NCBI GenBank assembly: GCA_900095095.1
Contig: FMBT01000542.1
Location: 1-58,441, forward strand
Direction of reading: 5' to 3'
DNA: 58,441 nt
Source: Fragilariopsis cylindrus CCMP1102
Taxonomy: Eukaryota > Bacillariophyta > Bacillariophyceae > Bacillariales > Bacillariaceae
Shown: piece after piece, positions 10,535 through 21,327 of the stretch
Layout of the letters: each line of letters opens with the position of its first letter
Position numbering within the stretch: position 1 is the first letter of the stretch
Notes under the pieces: generated by a model
The model's database searches: none
Seen by the model: the letters and a program-made list of their open reading frames with translations, nothing else
Told to the model about the DNA's origin: nothing
Made by a program: the position numbers and the translations under genes

Positions 10535-13413
10535 AACTATTATTAGGGTTGAGTTGGATATTGATTTTGGTTACTTGATAACAGTTCCTGTTTGCGTTCC
10601 AAACTTATTACTCTTGCGTTTGTTTGAGTGAGAGTGTTGCAATTACTGTATAAAAATAATGGTACATGTACCGTAGTGTGTTTCCAGTTCTCGTGTTCTC
10701 GTTAGTAGTTGACACTTGGGCAAGCTGTTTGGATTTGGATTTGGATTTTCGATGTCGTTTTAAAAATATCTTTTTGAAAGTTGCTGTTTGGAGCGCGCAT
10801 GCTACCCAGGACTTAAGTTCATGGGACTCAAAAACTAAACTCACTGTAAAAAACAACTGAATAATTTATGTAATTTTCAAGGAGCAGATCAACTCAAGTT
10901 AGCCATGAATGAAGGATATTTTCAGATTCAGCATAGAAATACAGTCTATAAAAATGTTTTTAATGTTTTTTTCTAATGTTTTTTTTGTATGTTATATGTG
11001 GTTCAAGTTGGTATAGTTAACTAGTAATATCTAGTTGAAAAAAATGCAAAAGCTGCGCCTGTGCTCCCCTTTTTTAGTTAGGTAGTGCGGCACAGCAAAC
11101 ATTTGAGGCGCGTCTGTGCTCCCCTTCTAGTGACCTCCGATTCTGAGGTTTGCAGGCTTTTGTGGGCGTTTTCCACCTGGTATGCAATGGCAGTTCCACC
11201 TAGGGTGTTTTCAGAAGACGGCCAGCGTATTGCCAATCCCCCCCCTGTCACACACCCTGCCCCTCCCCACAGGCTCTGACTATCCTTCGCGGAGAGTACC
11301 GCATATGGTGACCGTTCAGTACCAAAGTGGGGTATCCCCTTGCCCGTCTGGAGGAGGATTGTAAACTTGATAGTAGGCAATAAGTAGTAGATAAAGTAGT
11401 GATGCAGAAGTGTCTAGATTGTTGCTATATTACTAATGAACCGACTAGCCAGTTTCACTATAAGAGCCATAAAAGATGACTGATCCATTCAAAAAGGGTA
11501 TGGTTGGTGTTGAGTTACACGTGGAACATGTGCGTACAGACAGACAAACGGTACTGTCCATTGGAACCAAAGGGCATGCGCATGTCATTCCATTCACAGC
11601 AAAGTGCTGCTCAATACTCTAACAGCATTCAATAGGACAGCACAAACAAAATGGTAGAACATAAGGACTATTCCTTCCTCTCACTCTATTCTAGAACCTC
11701 TTAACCAAGTACATTGTAGATCTATCTGGCATAACTAGAGCATCTTAACAGTTGGCATGTTTTCTAGTTCAATTGTTTTGGTAGTAATATTGCCTTCTAC
11801 ATGGAGCATCATTGATCCCGTCAAATGATAATCAAGGACCACACCCTGATGCTGCTGGTTGGACCATTGTATTTTACTGTGTATTTTGTGCTTTGTTTTG
11901 ACTTTGTTTTTGATTGACAGTTTAGATACACTCTAGAATTTGCTCCATTGTTAACAAGTGGCTTGAAAATACTAGAACTGTGGTGGTCCAAGTTATGGCG
12001 CAATTCCCTACACCAATAAGTGTATCGTAACCCTCTTCTTCCAATTTTGGTTGGTGGTTGAGACAAGATGAGAATGGCACAAGTACAAGCAATTTGGTGG
12101 AAAAATTTCCTTTTAATGTGTAGTTGCAAGTTGTTTTTAATGATATTTGATTCGATGTTGGCTTTTTTAGCAGTTCTAGCTCCAAATGGAGCATGTAAAC
12201 CCACTGGACCACCTACTCCACACAAATCTCTGGAATATGTATGGGATAAATGGTGTGAGGAGTTTGATGCAAATCCTTGTAAAAAGGGAACTTCACATTT
12301 TTCTCTTGTTGTATGTGCAGAAAGGATACAGACAAACCAGTACCTTTTGTAGATGTAGATGGAAATGATCAGATCCGGTCATTTCAACATTAGGAGAATA
12401 CTACTCTCGTTATGACTGCAGGTAACCAAACATAGCCAACAATCCCTATGGTGAGCTGTGCAATACAAAATGAAACACAATCGTTGGTTTCAAACACACA
12501 TTGGCCAGATGCTAATGGGATTGTTGTGATGGTGTAGATAGAAACAGGAAGAAAAAGAGAAGAAGCCCCACCAGCAGGAGGAAAGGTGTCTGCATGTTGT
12601 TAGAGTATGCTAGCTACAATACAAGCAACAACCCATCAGCTATATAATTGTTTATTGCTAACTTTTACAGACTTACACACATATATGCACATAGAACAAT
12701 TTTGTTGCTGTTAGACTGGTCTATCTCTGTGGATTACTTCCTGTCAACTATATCATTATAATTCAGTTTTGTTGCACCAGTGCATTGGGGCAATAGACGT
12801 ATCTTTGATCCTATCAAAGCATCTCCTCATCTATTCAAAGAGGGTTTCTATTTACTGCTGTATGCTTGCAACACTTGAGCATAATACGAGTAAAGGAAGG
12901 TTGAGGTTGTCAACTGTGCTCGGCGTATCATACAAATTCTACTAACTTGAAGTACGAAAATGAAGAAAAGTTACAGTACCGCTACAAGGTCATGGTATGG
13001 GTGTCTATACGTGTACAACGAGCAATATGTGAGGGGAACCTGAAACTATTGTAAATAATGCAGGTAGCATTTCTATTTTGTGTAACATTAGTTTAAATAC
13101 GATATTATATGTAATAGAAATGATGTTATGTGTGAATATTTAATGAATGCAATTGCGAACTATTTTCATGTTGTTTTGTTTTTGTTTTGTATTGTTCTGA
13201 TAGTTTTTGCCATTCCATAATAGAGCAGGGCAGAGTAGAGTAGAGATAATAAGCTGAAGGCACACGCATGCACAACACGCAACAGTACAAATACAATCCC
13301 CACCAAAACATGGATGTAATATAAAGTAAACGTGTTCCTTTGTGTGCTGGTTGGTTCTTTTTGCTTTTTCAATGAGATCGAGTTATATGTTAGTTAGTTA
13401 TAGATTAGACGGT
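10535..13413. other. Long intergenic stretch, no gene supported
   Basis: About 2.9 kb. It contains a GC-richer island (about 11050-11370) with two near-copies of GCG-CTGTGCTCCCCTT (starting 11055 and 11110) and a G-tract cluster on the minus strand at 11229-11272. A 95-codon plus frame at 12068-12352 shows no recognisable domain. No tRNA or snRNA fold was found. Confidence 0.4.
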
Positions 13414-14805
13414 TTAGTCTTTGTCTTCCTTATCGTTTTTACCGGTATCAGCGGCATCAGCACCATCATTCGCTGATGGAAGTTCGCCGTCTCCACTGTA
13501 AACTTGAGCATCAGGAATAGATTCCACGACTTGAACATCAGGAATAGATTCCGTATCTTGAGCATCAGCCGCAATTTGAGCCCCAAGAGTAGATTCCGCA
13601 ACTTGAGCATCAGGAATAGATTCCGCATCTTGAGCATCAGCCGCAATTTGAGCCCCAAGAGTAGATTCCGCAACTTGAGCACCAGGAGCAGATTCCGCAT
13701 CTTGAGCACCAAGAGTAGAGTCCGCAGCTTGAGGAGCATCTGGTGTAGTAGGAACAACTTGAGGAGCAGAAATTTCTTCAACAACAGGATCATCTAGTGT
13801 TTCATTAATGGGTTCAGCTCCTGCAGGTTCTTCAAAAGGCAAAGATGTTGCTACGCCTGTTTCTGCACCTGATTCTGGATTTTTTGGATTATTCCACGGT
13901 CGTGGACGTGTAGTCCTACTTGCGTCCCATAAAACGGATGGTTCACTTGTTTCTGCACCTGTTTCTGCACCTATGTCTGCACCTATGTCTGCAGCTGTGT
14001 CTGCACCTGTTTCTGCACCTGTTTCTTGAGTATTCCACGGTCGTGGACGTTTAGTCATACTTGCGTCCCATAAAACGGATGGTTCGGATGTTTCTGCACC
14101 TATGTCTGCACCTATGTCTGCACCTGTGTCTGCAGCTGTGTCTGCACCTGTTTCTTGAGTATTCCACGGTCGTGGACGTGTAGTCATACTAAAATCCCAT
14201 AAAACGGATGGTACGGATGTACCTGTTCCCTCGGTTGGTACACCTGCTCCCTCAGTTGGTACACCAATCATATCAGGATCAACTCCAGTCATTGGCGTTT
14301 CTTCATCAATGATCTCATTATCAAGAATAATATCTTGTCCGACTACACCGTCTTCTTTTGGTGTATTGTATACATCTTCTGGTGCTTTTGGTGTATTGTA
14401 TACATCTCCTTCATCAACAACAACGGGATCATCAACAGAACCTGTTAAATCAGTTGTATCAGCTAAATCTGTTACAGCAACAAGATCAGATTCTTGCGCT
14501 GCTGATAATGAAGTACCTTGCTCTAATTTTTTACGTTCTTGCATTTGTTGACCATAAACAACACCTAATGCAATAATAATAGCCAATAATGTAACTACTG
14601 TACATAATAAAATAATGCATCGTTTTTTACGTGATCCACCAGATTTACTTGATCCATTATTCTTACCATCATCATTAAATGAATAAACAACATGTTGGGC
14701 TTCTACTGATTGATCATCAGCACCATATGCAACATCTAAATCATTAGGTGGACCATCACCTGCAGGTGGTGGGGGTGTAGGTAAATCACTTTGATCTCTT
14801 GCCAT
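13414..14805 (-). CDS. Single-pass acidic membrane protein with internal repeats
   Basis: A single exon of 463 aa. There is a Pro/Asp-rich N-terminus, a basic SRKKRC stop-transfer boundary and one membrane span (about residues 63-84), then a long Asp/Glu/Ala/Thr-rich tail. With no signal peptide, the N-terminus is probably cytosolic and the acidic tail luminal or extracellular (type II). The tail has three copies of a block around PSVLWD-S-T-RPRPWN (about 90 bp apart in the 13880-14230 part), each followed by GAD/GAE repeats, then repeats of ESTLGAQIAADAQD. The family is not recognised; acidic repeat proteins of this build occur at diatom cell surfaces and silica membranes, which is only a possibility here. 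Confidence 0.7.
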   Translation of the reverse strand: MARDQSDLPTPPPPAGDGPPNDLDVAYGADDQSVEAQHVVYSFNDDGKNNGSSKSGGSRKKRCIILLCTVVTLLAIIIALGVVYGQQMQERKKLEQGTSLSAAQESDLVAVTDLADTTDLTGSVDDPVVVDEGDVYNTPKAPEDVYNTPKEDGVVGQDIILDNEIIDEETPMTGVDPDMIGVPTEGAGVPTEGTGTSVPSVLWDFSMTTRPRPWNTQETGADTAADTGADIGADIGAETSEPSVLWDASMTKRPRPWNTQETGAETGADTAADIGADIGAETGAETSEPSVLWDASRTTRPRPWNNPKNPESGAETGVATSLPFEEPAGAEPINETLDDPVVEEISAPQVVPTTPDAPQAADSTLGAQDAESAPGAQVAESTLGAQIAADAQDAESIPDAQVAESTLGAQIAADAQDTESIPDVQVVESIPDAQVYSGDGELPSANDGADAADTGKNDKEDKD

Positions 14806-15129
14806 GATTGCGAATTTTGAGTAGGAGTTATGAGTAGGAGTAGTGTTAAGTTAAAGCTGAAGAGAGAATATGAGATATTCTATTCTATTCTATTTCAAAG
14901 AGTATGAGTTGTGTAACGGTTCCGAGTTCCGAGTTACTATTTGTGAGGGTTTGATCAAGTTTAATTAGGTAGTACCGCACGTAAGTAGTGATAACGAGGC
15001 GTTACTGTATGTGCATAGAGAGCAAATAGTACCGCCAAAATTTCAGATTTTGCTTGATTGCTTTTCGCTTTTCGAGCAGTAACTTACTACGAGTATTTTA
15101 CAACAAAAGAAATGCCATCGGATATTTTA

Positions 15130-15237
15130 TGGCGACTCGTGCCAAATTTTTTCGGCTTACGGAGTTGGCCTATGCCTAGAATAATCGAGAACTCTATTTT
15201 TTGAAAATACAATCATACTACGGTGTATGTATTGACT
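15130..15237 (+). repeat. Dispersed repeat, copy 1 (partner at 58021-58131)
   Basis: It starts TGGCGACTCGTGCCAA (15130-15145), identical to 58021-58036. The shared order continues TTCGGCTTAC, GAGTTGGC-TATGCCTAGAATAA, GA-CTATTTTTT, TACTA and GGTGTAT. About 80% identity by eye over about 108 bp, same orientation. No open frame. Confidence 0.75.
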
Positions 15238-15242
15238 GATGA

Positions 15243-15248
15243 CACGTG
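15243..15248. promoter_or_regulatory. CACGTG (G-box-like) palindrome
   Basis: A perfect CACGTG lies about 850 bp upstream of the antenna start codon. The word binds bHLH/bZIP factors in many eukaryotes. The distance and the AT-rich setting make a role only possible. Confidence 0.25.
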
Positions 15249-16099
15249 CTTTTTGTTAGGCAAATTATTTCGTGTATATAATTTCTGATACTCTAAATTA
15301 AGCCGAACGTTATTAGAAATAAAGAAACTACGTTCATAATTTCCGTTCATAAATTTTACTATTAGCAATGTAAAAAATAGAATAAAATTAAGATGATAGA
15401 CGAGACTTTTTACAGGAATTATTTAGTTTTTGTCTCGGAAATTCCAATGCGCGACGTTGATCGAGATCGAAGAGCACCCCTGAGCAATACTTGTAAAGAT
15501 GATGATTCTTAGTCACGTTTGAAGAACATCACAGTACGATATAATATCTTTCTTTTTGGACTGGTACCGCCGTTATGGATATTCGCTTTAATCTACGACT
15601 AAGATTTGCCTTACTGAGCGCTGAATAGTGCTAGATGATAATGAATCTTCCTCTTATCAGATCGCCACATATTGACATGCTCCAGCCATGCAGTGAACAT
15701 GCAGTGAACACAAGCCCACTGAATCTGCGAATGAAACAAAAACAAAAACATCAGAACCCCGAATGATCATACAATTGATGGTAGTGCCGGACGAAACAGT
15801 TCCATTACTATAATCAGGGTGTTTCTATTGGGTAGAAAAGTATTGTGTCGATGAAGGTGGCAAGGATTGATGTGAATGAAAAAGATATAAAAGTGACCAG
15901 GCAGTTTTTGTGATGTACTAATAGGATGCATACTGTACAGCGGCGAATACAGTACAGTAACGTTAGATCATTGTGGATATAATTTCATTCACTCGTCTAC
16001 GTCATAAATCCAAAATTGAATTGAATTGAATCAATCATATTCCCCTTCAAAATTACAAAAATCATATCACAATAAATAATAATTCAGATAAAATAAACC

Positions 16100-17037
16100 A
16101 TGCAATTGTTTCAACAGATCGTTCTTACAACAGTGCTTGCAATTCCTGCTGTCTCAGCCTTTGCACCATCAACGACAAAGGGAGCTACTTCAAAACTATT
16201 TGCAGATGAAACAGCAGAAGAGGCAGTTGAAGCTGTAGTTGAAGAGATTTCCACCAAGTTGAACGTTCCTGCCGGTGGTTTGAATGGATGGGAACCAGAC
16301 AGTTCTAAATTTGCATTCGGCCTACCTGGAACGATTGTAAGTTTGAAAACATAACATTGATTCGCGTACTTCAAAATCACGCCATTGTCGTCCTGCGTTG
16401 ACTAAATTTGTTGTATGACGGACTCGACTTACTCACAGTCTAATCTTATCTTTTTATATAAAACAAATAGGCTCCATTTCCGGATTTTGATCCATTAGGA
16501 TTTGCTGATACCGCCGATGTAATTCAAATAAAACAATTCCGTGAGGCAGAAACAACCCATGGACGTGTTGCTATGTTAGCTGTAATTGGATTGCTTGTTA
16601 CTGAACAACCATTAAGTTTCCATCCGTTATTTGATACAGCCGGTAAGGATATTGGTCCTGCCATCCGTCATCTTGATGAAGTACGAGCATCTACACCATT
16701 CTTCTTTGAATTATTAGCGGTTGGTATTGGTGCAGCTGAATTTGTACGATCACTTCGTGGATGGGAGACACCTGCACCTGGTGGTGATGGAAAGGGGTCA
16801 TTGTTAAAAGAAGGTTACTATCCAGGTGATATTGGATTTGATCCATTCGGATTGAAGCCTGATAATTTTGAAGAATTCTCAGCTATGTCTACAAAGGAAC
16901 TACAGAATGGACGATTAGCTATGCTAGGTATTGCAGGAATGGTTGTACAAGAATTTACTGATGGGAAAGAAATCTTTGTCCATCTTGGTTTAGCACCTGA
17001 TACTTTTGATCCATCCTCTCTTCCTGTCAAGTTTTAG
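16100..17037 (+). CDS. Fucoxanthin chlorophyll a/c-binding protein, Lhcx/LI818 type, two exons
   Basis: Exon 1 is 16100-16336 and exon 2 is 16471-17037; the intron 16337-16470 (134 bp) is GTAAGT...ATAG; 267 aa. A signal peptide ends VSAFAP, the classic diatom plastid cleavage motif, followed by a short transit region and SKLFAD. Helix 1 carries the chlorophyll ligands in FREAETTHGRVAML and helix 3 in ELQNGRLAML. Between them are GPAIRHL, helix 2 (FFFELLAVGIGAAEF) and YYPGDIGFDPFGLKP. The layout FDPLGFAD...GPAI-HL...GDIGFDP-GLKP fits the Lhcx (LI818) branch used in photoprotective quenching better than the Lhcf branch; a tree would settle this. It inserts in the thylakoid membrane. Confidence 0.9.
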
Positions 17038-17202
17038 AATTAGTGAGCGAGCAAGAACTGTACTAGCTACAGTACAAACTCACCATGCAGTTTAGCAACA
17101 TTAATATAGGAGCATTATTTACTTATCTTAATTTCATGACGGTACTTTACCATCGTTATTCCTATTTTTAGATTAGTTTTTATTCACAATGGATCTCACC
17201 AG

Positions 17203-17284
17203 CTGTTCGTATGTACCGAGCGATCTAAGGCGCAATGTAAGGCCGTTGTCTTAATTGGCGGGGGTTCGAATCACCTCGAAGTCA
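17203..17284 (+). tRNA. tRNA-Leu(AAG)-like locus, possibly degenerate
   Basis: The D arm ACCGAGCGATCTAAGGC is Leu-like. The anticodon stem CAATG/CGTTG pairs fully (17233-17237 with 17244-17248) around a loop TAAGGC holding anticodon AAG (17239-17241). A variable arm, a T arm with GGTTCGAAT and a CGAAGTCA 3' end follow. Odd points: the anticodon loop has six bases instead of seven, one T-stem pair is mismatched, and only about four of seven acceptor pairs form. It is followed at once by a T7 run. Either a decayed tRNA gene or one carrying sequence errors. Confidence 0.5.
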
Positions 17285-17285
17285 C

Positions 17286-17292
17286 TTTTTTT
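17286..17292 (+). terminator. Pol III terminator (T7) after the tRNA-like locus
   Basis: Seven Ts begin two bases after the last tRNA-like base, as expected for RNA polymerase III termination. Confidence 0.5.
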
Positions 17293-18265
17293 ACATGTTG
17301 CTCTCCATTATTGTTATTTGTGTTGTCAGTAGATACCTAGTCGTCGTTCCTTCAGTTATTTTCTTCGTGTGATGATTGATTTCTTCTTCTTTTTTGTGTT
17401 CTTGACTATGACTTTGACCTCCTTGAGATGTATTCAACACCATATACATGCATACTATATATGGGGTAGGGGGTGGGGTTGCGAGCTTTGTTGAAAATGA
17501 TGATGGGTGATATAGCGATGATACACATTTCTTTGCATGAACTAGATGGATTCCGACGACATACTGTTACAAGGTCTCGATTCGACTGTATCGTTCATGT
17601 GTGTGTGTGTGTGTGTGTGAGTGGTGCGAAGATATTGTCGATGATTTGTTGTTGTTGTTATTGTTGAGGGACGATGAGAAGTAGGTGGTGGTTACGGTGC
17701 ACTACATATCTAGTCCATAAAACCTAGAATGGTATACAGTACTCTTCGACCGTCGTACTAACATGCAATGAATTATCGCAGATTTCCCATTACTGCCTAC
17801 TTAAGCAGCAAACGACGTTCGGAAAGAAAAACCAATACAGGCCAAACAAAGACGGGTACGATTGATAATGGTTGAGACATGAGACAGGCACATCGTTGAT
17901 TTGATGATGCTCCGAACAATATTTACTGCGGCTGAAGCGTATACACACGCACACACACACACAAACGCATACTTTTATAATATGTAGATTCATCGCCCTT
18001 TCTTCATCAAGTTAATTATACCTTTCAATTTAGCTATTAGTATCTAATAAAATAAACTTTTCACACGATGTTGTACACTACACATACTAATAAATACAAC
18101 TTAATTTCTACTACATAGTTGTTCTTAGCCACACGTAGAGTCAGTCGAGTCGAGATACTTGTTATAATTCATTTCTTCGGCTTTAACAGCCACATAGTGT
18201 CACATCTACAATTTAGTATTTTTTTTGCATCCGCACCATAAAAGAAAGCGTCTTCCTTGCTATTT
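17293..18265. other. Intergenic with GT and CA microsatellites
   Basis: (TG)n lies at about 17599-17618 and (CA)n at about 17943-17963. A G-rich run occurs at 17463-17478. No gene seen. Confidence 0.5.
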
Positions 18266-19009
18266 TTATTTAAAAGATAATAATTCAATTTCAAATACTA
18301 ATGTTGAATCTGGCATGATCCCCCATGCAGGAAAACCCCCCGCACCGTATGCATAATCAGGTGTACAGGTTAATCTGGATGTTTCACCTATACTCATACC
18401 TAATACACCTTCATCCCATCCAGTAATAACTTGTCCCAAACCAACTTTAAATTTAAATACTGATTGACCAGGATCTTTTGTTGCTGTATAATTATTAATA
18501 TTATTGTAAGGAGAAAAGAACACGAATAGAAGAAAAAGATAAACATTAGTATTATTATTGAGAGATAAGATACATGTAGATCTTAATTTACAACAGAAAT
18601 AGTAGTAGTAGTAATAAATAGGATATGGAATAGATATTAGAACGCATTTCTGCAAACGAAACAAAACACACACACACAAAACAACTAGGACCTACAACGT
18701 CTTCAGCACACGTTGCTTGCCAGCAGCTCCCCACAGTTAAATCATTTTTGCTTTTCTTCTTCTTTCTTAACGTTACTTACACCAAAATACTTTTGTTAAA
18801 TCACGATCTTTTCCATATCCTGTACAATGAACTGAAACTTCTTGTCCCTTTGTTGGTTTTGAACCATTCCCTTCTTTCAGTACTTCTTTTGTTAAACCCA
18901 TATTGCTTTTATTACTGAACTGACGTGCGTGTGATACTGATTGGCGTTGAGTTGTTGTTGTTGTTGCTTTGCTAATGATTCTTCTTGTGAATAGAAGTAA
19001 TGTCGTCAT
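18266..19009 (-). CDS. FKBP12-type peptidyl-prolyl cis-trans isomerase, two exons
   Basis: Exon 1 is 19009-18781 and exon 2 is 18483-18266; the intron 18780-18484 (297 bp) is GTAAGT...ACAG. The join makes KVFWSTKDPGQSVF; 148 aa. The core from MGLTKEVLKEG matches plant-type FKBP12: VHCTGYGKD, GLGQVITGWDEGVLGMSIGE, CTPDYAYGAGGFPAWGI and VFEIELLSF. It catalyses X-Pro isomerisation in protein folding and is the FK506/rapamycin-binding fold. A 36-residue Arg/Ser/Thr-rich extension before the internal Met looks like a mitochondrial presequence, so one gene may make an organellar and a cytosolic form. It is divergent from the next gene, about 440 bp away. Confidence 0.9.
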
Positions 19010-19452
19010 GGTTCATCGTCGATGAAGAGGAAACTTTTGTTGTACAGCACTTCACCTCTCAATCATATCTCATACTGTATCTCAATCTCATCCATTTAAT
19101 TTAAAATTATTTAATTGTCAGCCAACAACGACCTCTTTACTTGGCGCGATAATGTTTTTCATTGGCTAAAAAATAGATCTTCGCTCGACACGTTCTTTCG
19201 ACCAGGGGACAGGGGAAATTACGTCGGCTATGCGCAAAATTCAATATAACGAGAATGAAGATCGAATCGAATGAATCAAATGAGAATCAATCAATCACGA
19301 GAGAGAAATAACGATACAATACGCACCAAAATACAGTAGAAGAGACGAAAGAGAAGTAGAAAAAAAAAACAGAGGACACAACCCTGTATCTATTTGAATA
19401 ACACAGAGCCATTTAGAATTTTTAAAGACATAAATTTAAATAGTACTGTATC

Positions 19453-21104
19453 ATGAATTTTCGAGGTCGTAGTAGTACTGCTGCGCCTACCAAAAAGAAT
19501 GATGGTCTACCTATTGTAAATGGTAGAAAAGTTCAACGTCGTAATAATAATTATTATGGTGACAGTGATGAATCTTTTAAAGGTCATAATAATAATAGTA
19601 GTAAAAATCGCCTTATTCGTTGGATGATTACCGCTGCATTAATAGTAACGGCAATGCTGATAGGTTTATCTGATAACAGCAGCAGTAGTAGTAGTAGTAG
19701 TAGTAATAGGAACAACTCAGCAGCAACAGCAACAACATCCGAAGTTGTATCTTCTTCTTCGCAAGCAGCATCAGCATCAGCGACAACGACGACGTCAAGA
19801 AAAACAACAACGCCACCACCACCACCACCACCACCACCACCACCAGCAACAACTACAACTACAACTACAACAGCGTCTTCTTGGACTGCAACAAAATTTC
19901 CACCAGATCAATGTACAAAAGAACAACTTGATGCAACATTAATACAATTACCAGATTCATTGCAATGTAGTCGGTAAGTCGTTTGTGAAGATCATAATAT
20001 ACATTACAATACGATGAACGATTGTTTTTGTTTGTTTTGTCATGAATTGGAATGAATTTGGGAAGTTTTATTGAAGCTACTATTATCTATTCTTATAGAA
20101 CAAAATCTCTCTCCTTGTTTCTTTCTTCTTCTTCTTTCTCATTTTCTCTATTTTATATACTTTATCAAAGATCTTGGTCAAAAGATTGTTCCTATAGAGT
20201 TAAAACAACTGGATGTCAAAATCCTATTTTAGCACGTGAATTTTATGCATCGAAAACATCTTCTGCTTTTAATAATAAAGATGACCAACAACCATTCATA
20301 GGTGTTGTATTAGGATGGGATGGTAATGACATACCAATTGATATGTTATATGTTGGTTCAACACTGAATCCGAAATATCAATCGGCAAAGTATAAATGGA
20401 ATGAATTACTGGATAAACAAGATGATTCTTGTCGTAGTAATATTTTAAGCAGTAGTAGTAGTAACGATGCAACAACATATAGAAAAGCACAAACGTATGT
20501 TGTGAACTGGGATAATCTATCATCATCCAAAAAAAATCCAGCTTTCAATTTAATAGATTTGAAAAATCAACCAAATGATTTAAAAATTAATGATAATGAC
20601 ATGATTGCCTATAAAATTAATACCTATGATTATTTAGGTAAAAAAGATGCATTCACAAAATTATTATTAGACAATGATGGTTCCAAAAATCAATTACAAC
20701 GACAACAACCAATCCATTATTTAGATATGCAACGTGGGGAAGGATTAGATTATACAATATTAACAGAATTAATACCCACACTATTAACTCAAGTACGATT
20801 TTTAAAATTTGAATATAATAAAGAAGGATCCTGGAAACATCAATCATTACGAACTTTACTATCTTTTCTGAAGAATGATATTGAATCGAATAGTTTTATC
20901 TGTTATTGGTCTGGTAGTAATAGTAATACATTATCCACGACAGATAATAATTCCTTATGGAGAATCACGGATTGTTTCTTAAATCATTATGAGCAACAAC
21001 AATATGCAAGAATACAATGCGTATCCAGTACACATAATGATGTAAAACAATTAGCATTACAAATGGAACAAAAATTCTTACACACTATATACAACATCAA
21101 GTAA
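19453..21104 (+). CDS. FkbM-like type II membrane protein, two exons
   Basis: Exon 1 is 19453-19973 and exon 2 is 20171-21104; the intron 19974-20170 (197 bp) is GTAAGT...CAAAG. The join restores LQCSRSWSKDCSYR; about 484 aa. One membrane anchor (about residues 57-72) is followed by a Ser/Thr/Pro-rich stem with a run of Pro. The luminal domain shows FIGVVLGWDGNDIPID, HYLDMQRGEGLDYTIL, RFLKFEYNKEGSW and LWRITDCFLNHYE, the order seen in FkbM-type methyltransferase-fold proteins. The usual SAM glycine motif is not intact, so activity is uncertain. Probably in the Golgi, modifying glycans. Confidence 0.6.
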
Positions 21105-21327
21105 CAAGTAACAAGTAACAAGTAACAACAACAGCAACAACTAAAAGTAACAAATTAACGTAGAAGAAGAAAGAAAAAAGTCAGAAAAAAGATATCTTTT
21201 TAGGCTGAAAATATTTATTTCTGACTTTATTATTGTTCCCTAGTCTAGTCTAGTCTAGTCTAGTCTAGTCTAGAAACGTTACAATTATAAAATTCTATTT
21301 CTATTAGTACAATACAATACTATACTG
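21105..21327. repeat. Short tandem repeats: (AAGTAAC)n and (TAGTC)n
   Basis: Four AAGTAAC units follow the stop codon at 21104, and six to seven TAGTC units span 21241-21273. This is the space between convergent genes. Confidence 0.85.

Larger units (their letters stand above)
14806..16099. other. Divergent intergenic region upstream of the antenna gene
   Basis: Promoter DNA for the repeat protein (-) and the Lhcx-type gene (+). It holds a dispersed-repeat copy (15130-15237) and a CACGTG palindrome. AT-rich, pyrimidine-rich sequence precedes the ATG at 16100. Repeated TACAGTAC-type words lie around 15930-15962. Confidence 0.45.

Noticed and set aside
11078..11380. GC-richer island considered as a structured RNA gene (snRNA, SRP, RNase P)
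   Set aside because: No conserved snRNA or SRP landmark (U1, U2, U4, U5, U6 starts, GGTGACC domain) could be placed.
12068..12352. Plus frame with spaced Cys and a hydrophobic start
   Set aside because: The possible signal segment and the later part do not resemble any family; overlapping frames on the other strand are equally long.
17463..17478. GGGGTAGGGGGTGGGG as a G-quadruplex
   Set aside because: Only three separate G tracts are present.
17599..17963. GT/CA microsatellites considered as a telomeric or origin-like signal
   Set aside because: They are short simple dinucleotide tracts like others in the window.
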